From: an uncultured Eubacteriales bacterium
GTDB taxonomy: Bacteria; Bacillota; Clostridia; Peptostreptococcales; Anaerovoracaceae
Direction: 5' to 3'
Assembly: GCA_902775345.1 (NCBI GenBank)
Contig: CACYLW010000015.1
Location: 1 to 33,378 of the forward strand
Length of the DNA: 33,378 bases
Shown: piece after piece, positions 23,077 to 30,492 of the stretch
How the letters are laid out: each line of letters opens with the position of its first letter
Position numbering within the stretch: the first letter of the stretch is position 1
Made by a program: the position numbers and the translations under genes
The notes under the pieces: generated by a model
What the model was told of the DNA's origin: nothing
The model's input: only the letters and a program-made list of their open reading frames with translations
Databases searched by the model: none

Positions 23077-23538
23077 TCACATGCCAAATTCCCTGCACAG
23101 CTTATCAAAACGTTCCTGCTCCTTCTCTTTTATCGCTTTTGAGAGATCGTTCATGCAGTGATGTATGACATCTGCGTCCTTCAGGACCTCATCCATCGGT
23201 GCATCCGTAACCAGCTTGTCGTCATGATGATAGATGGCAGAGCATATAGTCTCTGTCTCTTCCTCATCTGTCAGGTTCAGCTTGCCCAGTATTTCTCTTG
23301 CCAGTTCGGCACCCTTATGCGCATGGTCATCATACGACCCGCTCTTATACGCATAAAGATCATGAAGCATGGCTGCCATTGACGCTACCTCCCAGTCGAG
23401 TCCGCGTTTTTTTGCTATCATAGTCGCAGCAAGTGATACACCATAAAGGTGCGCGATCGCGCTGTTTCGTTTATCTTCGTCTTCCATTTTATTCAATTCG
23501 GCATTCACGTATGCCCGTATATCTTTCAATCTGCCCAT
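23077..23538 (-). CDS. HD domain protein
   Basis: 153 residues. The HD phosphohydrolase pattern is present: H30 (AHLYGVS), H59-D60 (MLHDLYAY), H104-H105 (IYHHDDK) and D121/D123 (LKDADVI). Such stand-alone HD proteins hydrolyse nucleotides or phosphate esters, often with unknown substrate. A GTG nine bases earlier is in frame, but AGGAG lies only one base before it and ten bases before the ATG at 23538, so the ATG is the likely start. It heads a run of genes leading to the cyclase gene. Confidence 0.87.
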   Translation of the reverse strand: MGRLKDIRAYVNAELNKMEDEDKRNSAIAHLYGVSLAATMIAKKRGLDWEVASMAAMLHDLYAYKSGSYDDHAHKGAELAREILGKLNLTDEEETETICSAIYHHDDKLVTDAPMDEVLKDADVIHHCMNDLSKAIKEKEQERFDKLCREFGM

Positions 23539-23556
23539 TTTAATCACACTCCTACT

Positions 23557-23772
23557 TTATATCCGGGTTTGATGATCAGCCTGCCAGTTCCTTGCTTTAA
23601 TTACCATAATCATCACACAGGAAAAAGCGACGATATGTAAAAGCTTGCGGAATACGTAAGAAGGAATCTTCGTAAAAAAACGGATTGGCAAAAGCATCAA
23701 TACACACGGTATGATGAAAGTAATAAATATTCTGAGGCACCAGATCGTATCATCAAGCAAAGGTTTATCCAT
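23557..23772 (-). CDS. Short membrane ORF, possible gene remnant
   Basis: 71 residues with two hydrophobic segments (about 10-28 and 44-60). The segment VFRKLLHIVAFS resembles the N-terminal RKLxHI region of CTP-dependent dolichol kinase/phosphatidate cytidylyltransferase-like membrane proteins, which are normally over 200 residues. There is no ribosome binding site before the ATG. The frame ends 18 bases before the HD gene start. It may be a truncated remnant of a longer gene or a genuine small membrane protein. Confidence 0.45.
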   Translation of the reverse strand: MDKPLLDDTIWCLRIFITFIIPCVLMLLPIRFFTKIPSYVFRKLLHIVAFSCVMIMVIKARNWQADHQTRI

Positions 23773-23796
23773 ATGTAAAAACTGATTATATTATTC

Positions 23797-24120
23797 TCAT
23801 TTAGCTTTCTTAGGTTTCTTTGGTTTCTTTTCGGGAAGTTCCGCATACATTCCCTCAAGTAATTCGGCAATCAGATCCGTATCCTCAAACCTGTCGAATA
23901 CGTGCATAAGCGTCTTTGATTCCTCATAAGGATAACGCAGCTCCGAATCTGCAAGAAGCCTGTCCGATGTCGGCGTTCTTTTTAAAAACAGTTCCCCGTC
24001 TCCAATATCACCTATCAGTTTACCATTAAGGTACACAAGATATCCTCCCATCATAGGTTTTATTACAATATCACCGGCTGCAGAAAAACACTCGCGTACA
24101 TATTCGTTAAATTCATTCAC
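23797..24120 (-). CDS. TfoX/Sxy N-terminal domain protein
   Basis: 107 residues. The segment MMGGYLVYLNGKLIGDIGDG with following LFLKRT is typical of the TfoX N-terminal domain. The C-terminal domain of the proteobacterial competence regulator is missing, as in most Firmicutes relatives, and the protein ends in a Lys/Pro-rich tail. A competence role is not implied; many such proteins have no assigned function. The start is GTG (24120-24118) with GGAGG eight bases upstream; no in-frame ATG is near. It lies about 50 bases behind the small acidic protein gene. Confidence 0.85.
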   Translation of the reverse strand: MNEFNEYVRECFSAAGDIVIKPMMGGYLVYLNGKLIGDIGDGELFLKRTPTSDRLLADSELRYPYEESKTLMHVFDRFEDTDLIAELLEGMYAELPEKKPKKPKKAK

Positions 24121-24173
24121 TTTGATCGCCTCCTCAATGACTTCTTCGTTCTCATTGTTTTTTACGAGAGTAC

Positions 24174-24416
24174 TCAGATATTACCTGCAGCCTGATCCAT
24201 AGCTTTGTCATAAGCTGACATGGCTTCTGCGATCCTGCTCTCAGCTTCTTCCTGACCTTCAAAGGTAATTTCTTCAGCCTTAAAGATATTTTCAGCTTCT
24301 AAAACCAGGTCGGCGCTCATAGGCTGCGCACCAGACAAAGAAGGCGTTAATATCAACTCCTCAAATGTGTCAGCCTCTTGTGAAGGCTTGCTCGGTGTCA
24401 TTTCTATGTCACACAT
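24174..24416 (-). CDS. Unknown small acidic protein
   Basis: 80 residues, not recognised. It is strongly acidic, with a Pro/Ser-rich first half and a helical second half (about 40-75) rich in Glu and Ala. There is no membrane segment; the one cysteine is C2. The ATG at 24416 has a strong GGGAGGAG site five bases away, the best evidence that it is translated. It lies between a small membrane protein gene and the TfoX-domain gene, all in the same direction. Confidence 0.6.
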   Translation of the reverse strand: MCDIEMTPSKPSQEADTFEELILTPSLSGAQPMSADLVLEAENIFKAEEITFEGQEEAESRIAEAMSAYDKAMDQAAGNI

Positions 24417-24447
24417 TGTTGCTCCTCCCGCTTTCAGATACTTATAT

Positions 24448-24645
24448 TTATTTCTTTTTATTCTGATACTTTTGATACACTAAATAACTTATTCCCACGA
24501 TACATATATTTATTACAGCAAGCAATACAACCAGTGCTCCTATATCCTCATCTATCTGTACTGTCGCGTCTACAATTCTCACCAGGAATCTGGATGCAAT
24601 CAGCATAATTATTATAGTTGCTGTAATATGCATAGCTTTTTTCAT
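24448..24645 (-). CDS. Unknown small two-helix membrane protein
   Basis: 65 residues with two predicted membrane helices (about 5-24 and 35-58) joined by an acidic loop (DATVQIDEDIG), ending in a lysine-rich tail. Not recognised. The ATG at 24645 has only a weak GGGAAA eight to ten bases upstream. The 115-base gap between this gene and the tRNA terminator shows no clear promoter. Confidence 0.55.
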   Translation of the reverse strand: MKKAMHITATIIIMLIASRFLVRIVDATVQIDEDIGALVVLLAVINICIVGISYLVYQKYQNKKK

Positions 24646-24761
24646 TTAATCGTTTCCCAGTCTTTCCGGTATATGTCAATAATCCCTGCAACTTGCCGAT
24701 TTATTGAGTTGAACTACGACACCCATATGATATCACATATTGAAATTCCAATGAAATTCAG

Positions 24762-24795
24762 TAAAAACAAAAGCTCCCGGATCATCTCCGAGAGC
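24762..24795 (-). terminator. Rho-independent terminator of the tRNA operon
   Basis: On the minus strand GCTCTCGG and CCGGGAGC (one G-T pair) enclose a seven-base loop and are followed by TTTTGTTTTTA. It begins eight bases after the encoded CCA end of tRNA-fMet. Confidence 0.88.
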
Positions 24796-24803
24796 CTTCA
24801 AAG

Positions 24804-24879
<76 letters not shown>

Positions 24880-24902
24880 TCATCGTATTAAGTTTTGGAA
24901 GG

Positions 24903-24991
24903 TGGTACCGGAGACCGGACTCGAACCGGTACGAGAATCACTTCTCATAGGATTTTAAGTCCCAGGTGTCTACCAATTCCACCACTCCGGC
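24903..24991 (-). tRNA. tRNA-Leu (TAA)
   Basis: 89 bases with encoded CCA and a long variable arm (TGAGAAGTGATTCTCG region), as expected for a class II tRNA. The anticodon loop CTTAAAA gives TAA, reading UUA and UUG. The acceptor stem GCCGGAG/CTCCGGT closes with one G-T pair. Confidence 0.96.
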
Positions 24992-25006
24992 TTAATGTGT
25001 ATAAAA

Positions 25007-25081
25007 TGGCTCCGAGGGTGGGGCTCGAACCCACAACCTACCGGTTAACAGCCGGTTGCTCTGCCATTGAGCTACCTCGGA
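25007..25081 (-). tRNA. tRNA-Asn (GTT)
   Basis: 75 bases with encoded CCA. The acceptor stem TCCGAGG/CCTCGGA is perfect and the anticodon loop CTGTTAA gives GTT. It is first in the operon, 27 bases from the -10 box. Confidence 0.96.
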
Positions 25082-25108
25082 ACGTCTGCCGCTTTATGCG
25101 ACTTGATT

Positions 25109-25137
25109 ATTATAGTTTACACAAGGTGCTGTGTCAA
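25109..25137 (-). promoter_or_regulatory. Consensus sigma-A promoter of the tRNA operon
   Basis: On the minus strand TTGACA (25137-25132), exactly 17 bases, TATAAT (25114-25109): a perfect match in both boxes and spacing. The -35 box starts eight bases after the dipeptidase stop codon, so there is no room for a terminator between them. Confidence 0.95.
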
Positions 25138-25145
25138 CACCTAAA

Positions 25146-26144
25146 TTATACTTTTTCTGTACTTCCGGTCACTTCTTTTATTATCCTGTGGAAATTCCCG
25201 TAAGCGATCTTTGCTAATTCATCCTCGCGCATCCCCCTCTTTCTCAGAATGTCAAAGAACGCAGGGATCTTTGACGGGTCTTCAATTCCCCTTGCAGCCC
25301 CTTCTGAAAAATCCGAACCGGATGTGTCATCCTCATTTTCGATGTAATCACAGAAATCGAAGCCGCATCCCACATGGTCGATACCCATTATGTCTATCAT
25401 GTGCTCGCAGTGATCGGCAAGCCTGTGTATGTCTGCCTTTGCGGAATCACGGTCTACGAATTCCCACCATGTATTGAGCCCGACGCAGCCGTTTGCGTCC
25501 CTGATGGCTCTGAGCTGATCGTCAGTCAGATTGCGCGGGTGGTCGCTCAGCGCCCTGCAGTTGGAATGTGAAGCAATGAACGGTCTTCCGTCCATGATGC
25601 GCGCGATATCCCAGAAACCGGCCTCGTTGAGATGCGAAGTGTCTACTATCATCCTCTTCCCGATCATATGAAGCACTGCCTGCTTTCCAAGGCTGCTCAG
25701 TCCTTCAGTGCTGCCTGATGCCGCACTGTGGCCGAAGCCGTTCTCCTCATTCCACGTCAACATGCCGTGCCTCGCTCCGAAGTCATAATACTCATCGAGT
25801 CTTGAGAGAGTCGGGTCGGCAGAAGCATATGCCATGCCCTCTACACCTATGAAAACATAGAATATCCCTTCTTCTCTTGCTCTCTGCATCTCATCGTAAG
25901 TCTTTACGATGCGGAAGTCACCGGCCTCAGCGATCTCATCTTTCACGCAGCGGAAGAAGTCACGGGTCCTTTTATCAACGTCTTTTGTGCCGTAAGTATC
26001 TACCCAGATAACTAAAACAGAGCCTTCCACCCCGCCCTTTCTGATGTTCTCAAAATGGTGGTTGTGGAAGACGTTTGTTTCTCCCCTCATCCTTTTGCTG
26101 GTCACATCTGCCCAGATGTCGCTGTGAGCGTCAAAGCATTTCAT
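25146..26144 (-). CDS. Membrane dipeptidase family protein (M19)
   Basis: 332 residues, TIM-barrel M19 renal dipeptidase family. Zinc ligands and signature residues can be placed: H7 and D9 (DAHSD), E102 (GVEGMA), H171 (DTSHLNE) and H193 (ASHSNCRAL), followed by HPRNLTDDQ and the late GIDHVGCGFDFCD. Family members cleave dipeptides, including those with a C-terminal D-residue, using two zinc ions. No signal peptide or anchor is present, so it is cytoplasmic. The ATG overlaps the TPR gene stop (ATGA), showing tight translational coupling. A link with the dipeptide epimerase at 1663 is possible in metabolism but not in gene position. Confidence 0.92.
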   Translation of the reverse strand: MKCFDAHSDIWADVTSKRMRGETNVFHNHHFENIRKGGVEGSVLVIWVDTYGTKDVDKRTRDFFRCVKDEIAEAGDFRIVKTYDEMQRAREEGIFYVFIGVEGMAYASADPTLSRLDEYYDFGARHGMLTWNEENGFGHSAASGSTEGLSSLGKQAVLHMIGKRMIVDTSHLNEAGFWDIARIMDGRPFIASHSNCRALSDHPRNLTDDQLRAIRDANGCVGLNTWWEFVDRDSAKADIHRLADHCEHMIDIMGIDHVGCGFDFCDYIENEDDTSGSDFSEGAARGIEDPSKIPAFFDILRKRGMREDELAKIAYGNFHRIIKEVTGSTEKV

Positions 26145-27202
26145 CAGTTCAGCATGTCCGCCTTTTCTTCTTCCAGATTTCTGTTGATGATGCCGATCTT
26201 GTTTCTGTACTTCGCGGCATTGACCGCGTCACCTGTAGCCTCATAGAGGTTTACAAGTTCTTCCATCGCGTCGATATTGCTCGGCGAAAGCCTGAGCACT
26301 TTTCTGAAGGCTTCGATCGCGGCGTCAGGATTTGCGAGCGAGGATTCAGCAATGCCGAGGTAGTACCAGAGCGGCCACCACTCGGAGTATCTGCCCTCCT
26401 TGAAGCGTGCAAGCGTGTCCCTGCCTCCGACGAAATCTCCGCCCATTATCTTGTTGCAGCCGAGCTCGATCTCTACCGGCTCCTCAAGTTCCTCGACACG
26501 CTCCGATATCTCTTCTCTGAGCGAGGCAAGCAGCTGATCGTCCATCTCATGTGTCTCCAGCTCGCTTCCGGCCGAATACTTGAGGAAGTCCTGCCAGGTG
26601 AGCTTTGCCTTGAGATACAGCCCCATGTTCAGATATGCATATCCGAGGAAATAATAACCCATCGCAAAGTCCGGATGGATCATCGTCAGAAGCTCAAATG
26701 TCTCCGAGGATTCCGCCTTGAACAGGCCTGTCTTCTCCTCGTCGCCCATGCCGTCCTGCGCCTCTTCCTCGTAGATCTCCTTGCATACTCTTGCATAAAG
26801 ATAGAGGGCCTCCTTCGACTTTGGTTCTATGCGCAGCGCTCCTCTCAGGAGCATGCACGCGTCTTCGAAGTCTCCCATGTCAGCCGCATGTGCGCCTTCA
26901 GAAACCAGCAGAGGTGCGGCATTATCGCCCGTAGCATGCTTTATGAACTCAACGTACTTCTCTGCGAATACGAAGTACGGGTCGCCGCCTATAACCCTGC
27001 CCATGTTGAGCACGATGTTTCTGAGGTCGGTCTCCCCTCTGTCATCGCTTCCTTCGATACCGACAGGCACTGCAACGCCCGAGAGCATCTCAAGCGCACC
27101 TGTCCTTGAAAGGTAGTCAGGCGAAAGCTCCGCGAACATCATGTTCTGAATTCGCGGAGAGAGGTATTTGCTTATTCTGTCTTCGTTTTTTACTTCACTC
27201 AA
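26144..27202 (-). CDS. TPR-repeat protein of unknown function
   Basis: 352 residues, helical throughout. Several TPR-like units are visible at about 98-131 (DMGDFEDACMLLRGALRIEP), 178-210 (GYAYLNMGLYLKAKLTWQDF) and 275-345 (GIAESSLANPDAAIEAFRKV). There is no signal peptide or membrane helix. TPR proteins usually serve as protein-binding scaffolds. The start is TTG (27202-27200), overlapping the TGA stop of the upstream radical SAM-like gene as TTGA; no in-frame ATG occurs before residue 21 and there is only a weak ribosome binding site, so it depends on coupling. Its own stop overlaps the M19 dipeptidase start. Confidence 0.82.
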   Translation of the reverse strand: MSEVKNEDRISKYLSPRIQNMMFAELSPDYLSRTGALEMLSGVAVPVGIEGSDDRGETDLRNIVLNMGRVIGGDPYFVFAEKYVEFIKHATGDNAAPLLVSEGAHAADMGDFEDACMLLRGALRIEPKSKEALYLYARVCKEIYEEEAQDGMGDEEKTGLFKAESSETFELLTMIHPDFAMGYYFLGYAYLNMGLYLKAKLTWQDFLKYSAGSELETHEMDDQLLASLREEISERVEELEEPVEIELGCNKIMGGDFVGGRDTLARFKEGRYSEWWPLWYYLGIAESSLANPDAAIEAFRKVLRLSPSNIDAMEELVNLYEATGDAVNAAKYRNKIGIINRNLEEEKADMLN

Positions 27203-28719
27203 TCGAGGTCCCAGCCTTTTCTGTCGAATTTTTTCATCGCGTCTTCACCGGTCATCGTTTCGAGATCCGCGTAAATGACGTCTTTCAGGATTTCGTGCTT
27301 CACAGGGTCTGCAAGATCATCATAAAGACCGGCCGTGTAAGCATAAAGGATCCTGGCAAGATGCTCTTTTTTGCGGGTCTTTCCGGCAAGATCGTTTCTT
27401 GTGATATATCCCGTAAGTCTGCTGAAGAGATCGTAAGGCTTGAGGCCCGTATCATTCAGGATACGCGGGATAGACTTCCTGAATCCGCCGTCTCCGATGA
27501 AACTTTCAACGGTGCGCGAGAACGCTCTCAAGCGCAGAAGCTCATCAGACGTCATGTTTCCTGTCGCGATGACTTCATAAGGAGCTTCATCAGCATAAAC
27601 ATAGCCGTATTTGTGCGCGTTAGCTCTGAGCGCCGTGCCCTTGCTCATGAAGAGGCTGTCTATGTGAAGAGGCATGCCTTCTGCCATGCCGTATGCCTTG
27701 TTGAATGAACGGGCAAACATCGCCTCTGTCTCAAGCGGCAGACCTGCCTTTATATGGATCTCCGTTCTCACATTCCCGCTCTGGAGCAGCTTAGTGATGT
27801 TGTACATGAGGCGGTAGATATTCTCGCCCCTGCCGCAGGCATCAAGCACTTCAGCATTGGTGCTCACCAGATCGATGTTGAATATGATCTGACCTTCTCT
27901 GGCCTCGGAGAGGAGCCTGAGCATTTCTTCATCAAGCTCTTCACCGTCGATATTGAATTCGAACGATGTGATCCCGTTGTCGTTGTTGATGATGTATTCG
28001 AAAATCCTGTATGCTCTCTCGCTGTTGTAGTTGAACCATCTGTCGAGGAAGACGACGCGTTCGACTTCGTTTGCAAGGAAGTATCTCAGCTCCGTGCATA
28101 CTCTGCTGAGGCTGAGCGACCTCACCCTGGCGTTAGGCAGGTATTGCGAATAAACGGTTCTGTCGGATGTGCCCCTGATAGACTCGTAATACACTGTACC
28201 CTTTCCTGCCTCGAATCTTTCGTAAGGGAAAGGCAGTGATTCCATGTCGACAGGAGCGTCGTACGGATTGACTACCACCTGATCGCTCTCTCTGTATGCC
28301 AGTCCGGCTATGTTCTCAAAGTCAAACTCATAGTCGAGCACTGACTTGAGGAAGTTGAAGAGCACGCTCTCGCCCTCGCCTCTTATTACATAGTCGACTG
28401 CTTCATTCTGCTTCATGAATGAGCGTGTCTCAAAGGACACTTCCATTCCGCCGAATATAATGGCAATGCTCGGGATGGCCTTTTTGACCATGTCAGCAAC
28501 ACGAAGCAGCTGCCTTATATTGCCGCTGTTCGCATGAAAGTAAACTATGTTGTACTGACCCGTCGCGATGTTCTCAAAGATGTCAGTATAAAGCTCGTTT
28601 CTCCCGAATGTCTTCAGCTGTACGTCCACCGGAGCGTCGGTTATGACACTGTAAATCGATTTGAGACAAAGATCAGTCTTCTTGCAGTCACTTTTGATTG
28701 TTGTTAACAATAATTTCAT
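27199..28719 (-). CDS. B12-binding radical SAM/DUF4080 homologue lacking the cluster cysteines
   Basis: 506 residues. The N-terminal Rossmann-like B12-binding type domain (about 1-135, with IIFGGMEVSF and YVIRGEGE), the central radical SAM barrel (about 172-385) and the C-terminal DUF4080-type region (about 380-500, AHKYGYVYADEAPYEV) follow the usual order and length. Where active members have G-C-x3-C-x2-C, this one reads G-T184-S-D-R-T188-V-Y-S191 with the same spacing; all three [4Fe-4S] ligands are replaced. The codons are ACA, ACC and TCG, so this is not a simple sequencing error. The frame is otherwise intact, including VVFLDRWFN and the GLPLE segment. It cannot hold the standard cluster and is probably a non-catalytic paralogue. 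The ATG has GGGG nine bases upstream. Confidence 0.85.
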   Translation of the reverse strand: MKLLLTTIKSDCKKTDLCLKSIYSVITDAPVDVQLKTFGRNELYTDIFENIATGQYNIVYFHANSGNIRQLLRVADMVKKAIPSIAIIFGGMEVSFETRSFMKQNEAVDYVIRGEGESVLFNFLKSVLDYEFDFENIAGLAYRESDQVVVNPYDAPVDMESLPFPYERFEAGKGTVYYESIRGTSDRTVYSQYLPNARVRSLSLSRVCTELRYFLANEVERVVFLDRWFNYNSERAYRIFEYIINNDNGITSFEFNIDGEELDEEMLRLLSEAREGQIIFNIDLVSTNAEVLDACGRGENIYRLMYNITKLLQSGNVRTEIHIKAGLPLETEAMFARSFNKAYGMAEGMPLHIDSLFMSKGTALRANAHKYGYVYADEAPYEVIATGNMTSDELLRLRAFSRTVESFIGDGGFRKSIPRILNDTGLKPYDLFSRLTGYITRNDLAGKTRKKEHLARILYAYTAGLYDDLADPVKHEILKDVIYADLETMTGEDAMKKFDRKGWDLD

Positions 28720-28762
28720 ATCAGTACACCCCGCTCATAAATCATGTCACAGGTAATCAGGA

Positions 28763-30490
28763 TTACATCCTTTCAGGTGCTGCTATGCCAAGCAGGCTCA
28801 GACAGTTTGCAATTACTGTCTTTGACGCCTTTACGAGAGCCAGTTTCGCGTTTCTTTCGGTTTCATCGTCGACCAGGATGTGCTCGTCATGATAGAACTT
28901 GTTGAATGACTGCGCTATATCTACCAGATGGCGTGTCACGATGGACGGCTCATATTTTTCGGAAGCCTCTATCACGACCTCCGGTACCCTGTAAATGAGC
29001 TTGGCAAGAGTGTATGCGCTGTCACTTCTGAGATATCCGGGATCGAAGCTGCCGAGTTCACCGACATTGACGCCGGCTGCCTCAGCCTTGCGGAGAACGC
29101 TCGATGCTCTTGCGTGCGTGTACTGCACGTAAGGACCTGTCTCTCCGTCAAAGTTGAGGACCTTATCCCATGAGAACACGTAATCCTTGATCTTGTTGTT
29201 TGAGAGTTCCTGGAAGATAACGGCTCCGATGCCGACTTCCTTCGAGACCTGCTCTATGTCTACACCCTGCGCATCCTTGTCGCGCATGATCTCTGCAGTC
29301 TTCGCAACCGCGGTGTTGAGAACGTCTTCGAGGAAGACGACCCTTCCCTCACGCGTCGACATCATCTTGATGTCGTCTCCGTCGGAGAGGCTTACCAGCC
29401 CGAACGGAACGTGGATGCAGTCTTTCTCCCACTCGTATCCCATGAGCTGAAGGACTTTCTTCCACTGCTTGAAGTGGAGGTTCTGCTGCGAAGCAACTAC
29501 ATAGATGCACTTGTAAAAGTCGTAATGCTCCTTGCGGTATACGGCTGCCGCGATGTCTCTCGTTACATAGAGGCTTGAGCCGTCGGATTTAGTGATCATG
29601 GCCGCGCCGAGTCCGTATGGCTCGAGATCTACGATCTGAGCGCCCTGGGATTCGACCAGAAGGCCCTTGTCCTTTAGTTCCTGAATGAATCTCGGCATCT
29701 TGTCGGAGTAGAAACTCTCGCCTGCATAGGAGTCGAATGTGATCCCAAGCATGTCGTAAACGCGGTTGAACTCTTCAAGGCTCAGTGTTCTGAACTTCTC
29801 CCAGAGTTCGAGCTCGGCAGGCTCACCTGCTTCAAGCCTTACGAATGTCTCCCTGGCTTCGTCTTCGAGCTCAGGATGTTCCTTTGCCTCTTCGTGGAAT
29901 CTTGTGTAATAGCCGAGGAGAGCCTTTATAGGCTCCTTTGCGAGTTCCTCTTCACTGCCCCACTTGCGGTAAGCAACGATCATCTTGCCGAACTGCGTGC
30001 CGTAATCGCCGAGGTGGTTGATACGTACCACATCGAAGCCTACAGCATCATAAAGCTTGTAGAGCGCGTTTCCTATGACCGTGCTCCTGATATGCCCGAT
30101 GTGGAAAGGCTTCGCTATATTCGGGGAAGAGTACTCCACTATGACCTTGCGACCCTCTCCTACGTTCGATCTGCCGTATGCCGGACCAAGCTTGCTTACT
30201 TCGGCAACGACCTCGCCTGCGAAATACGCTCTGTCGATGAAGAAGTTGACATAGGCATTTACGTTCTCGACCTTTGCAAATGCTTCAGCATCGCCTGCCT
30301 TGGCGGCGATGTCCGCAGCGATCAGCTGCGGTGCCTTGCGAAGTGCCTTCGCAAGCCTGAAGCATGGAAACGCGTAGTCTCCCATCTTCTCGTCGGCAGG
30401 GATCTCGATCATGTTCATGATCTCATCCTTAGTCAGCCCGAGTTCTTCGCTGTAAATCGAATCTGCTATAAGTTCCTTGAAATCTGTCAT
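28763..30490 (-). CDS. argS: Arginyl-tRNA synthetase
   Basis: 575 residues. Class I synthetase for arginine. The N-terminal Add-1-like domain (about 1-95) is followed by the catalytic core with SSPNIAKPFHIGH (HIGH at 130-133), the INHLGDYGTQFG segment (158-168) and the second signature M377-S-T-R (KMSKS equivalent). The C-terminal helical anticodon-binding domain is marked by VQYTHAR and the closing LLGIAAPERM. The length is normal. The ATG at 30490 lies two bases after the DUF523 stop and has only a weak GGAAAA site, so coupling is likely. No T-box is possible here because there is no leader. Confidence 0.96.
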   Translation of the reverse strand: MTDFKELIADSIYSEELGLTKDEIMNMIEIPADEKMGDYAFPCFRLAKALRKAPQLIAADIAAKAGDAEAFAKVENVNAYVNFFIDRAYFAGEVVAEVSKLGPAYGRSNVGEGRKVIVEYSSPNIAKPFHIGHIRSTVIGNALYKLYDAVGFDVVRINHLGDYGTQFGKMIVAYRKWGSEEELAKEPIKALLGYYTRFHEEAKEHPELEDEARETFVRLEAGEPAELELWEKFRTLSLEEFNRVYDMLGITFDSYAGESFYSDKMPRFIQELKDKGLLVESQGAQIVDLEPYGLGAAMITKSDGSSLYVTRDIAAAVYRKEHYDFYKCIYVVASQQNLHFKQWKKVLQLMGYEWEKDCIHVPFGLVSLSDGDDIKMMSTREGRVVFLEDVLNTAVAKTAEIMRDKDAQGVDIEQVSKEVGIGAVIFQELSNNKIKDYVFSWDKVLNFDGETGPYVQYTHARASSVLRKAEAAGVNVGELGSFDPGYLRSDSAYTLAKLIYRVPEVVIEASEKYEPSIVTRHLVDIAQSFNKFYHDEHILVDDETERNAKLALVKASKTVIANCLSLLGIAAPERM

Positions 30491-30492
30491 TT

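Noticed and set aside
24895-25203. Plus-strand 102-residue reading frame across the tRNA operon
   Set aside because: It is the antisense of tRNA-Leu and tRNA-Asn; the VGLEPTTYRLT-type translation is a well-known artefact of reading through tRNA genes in reverse.
26075-27109. Plus-strand 344-residue reading frame
   Set aside because: It is the shadow of the TPR protein gene, which is coupled by overlapping codons to both neighbours; the shadow has no domain and no ribosome binding site of note.
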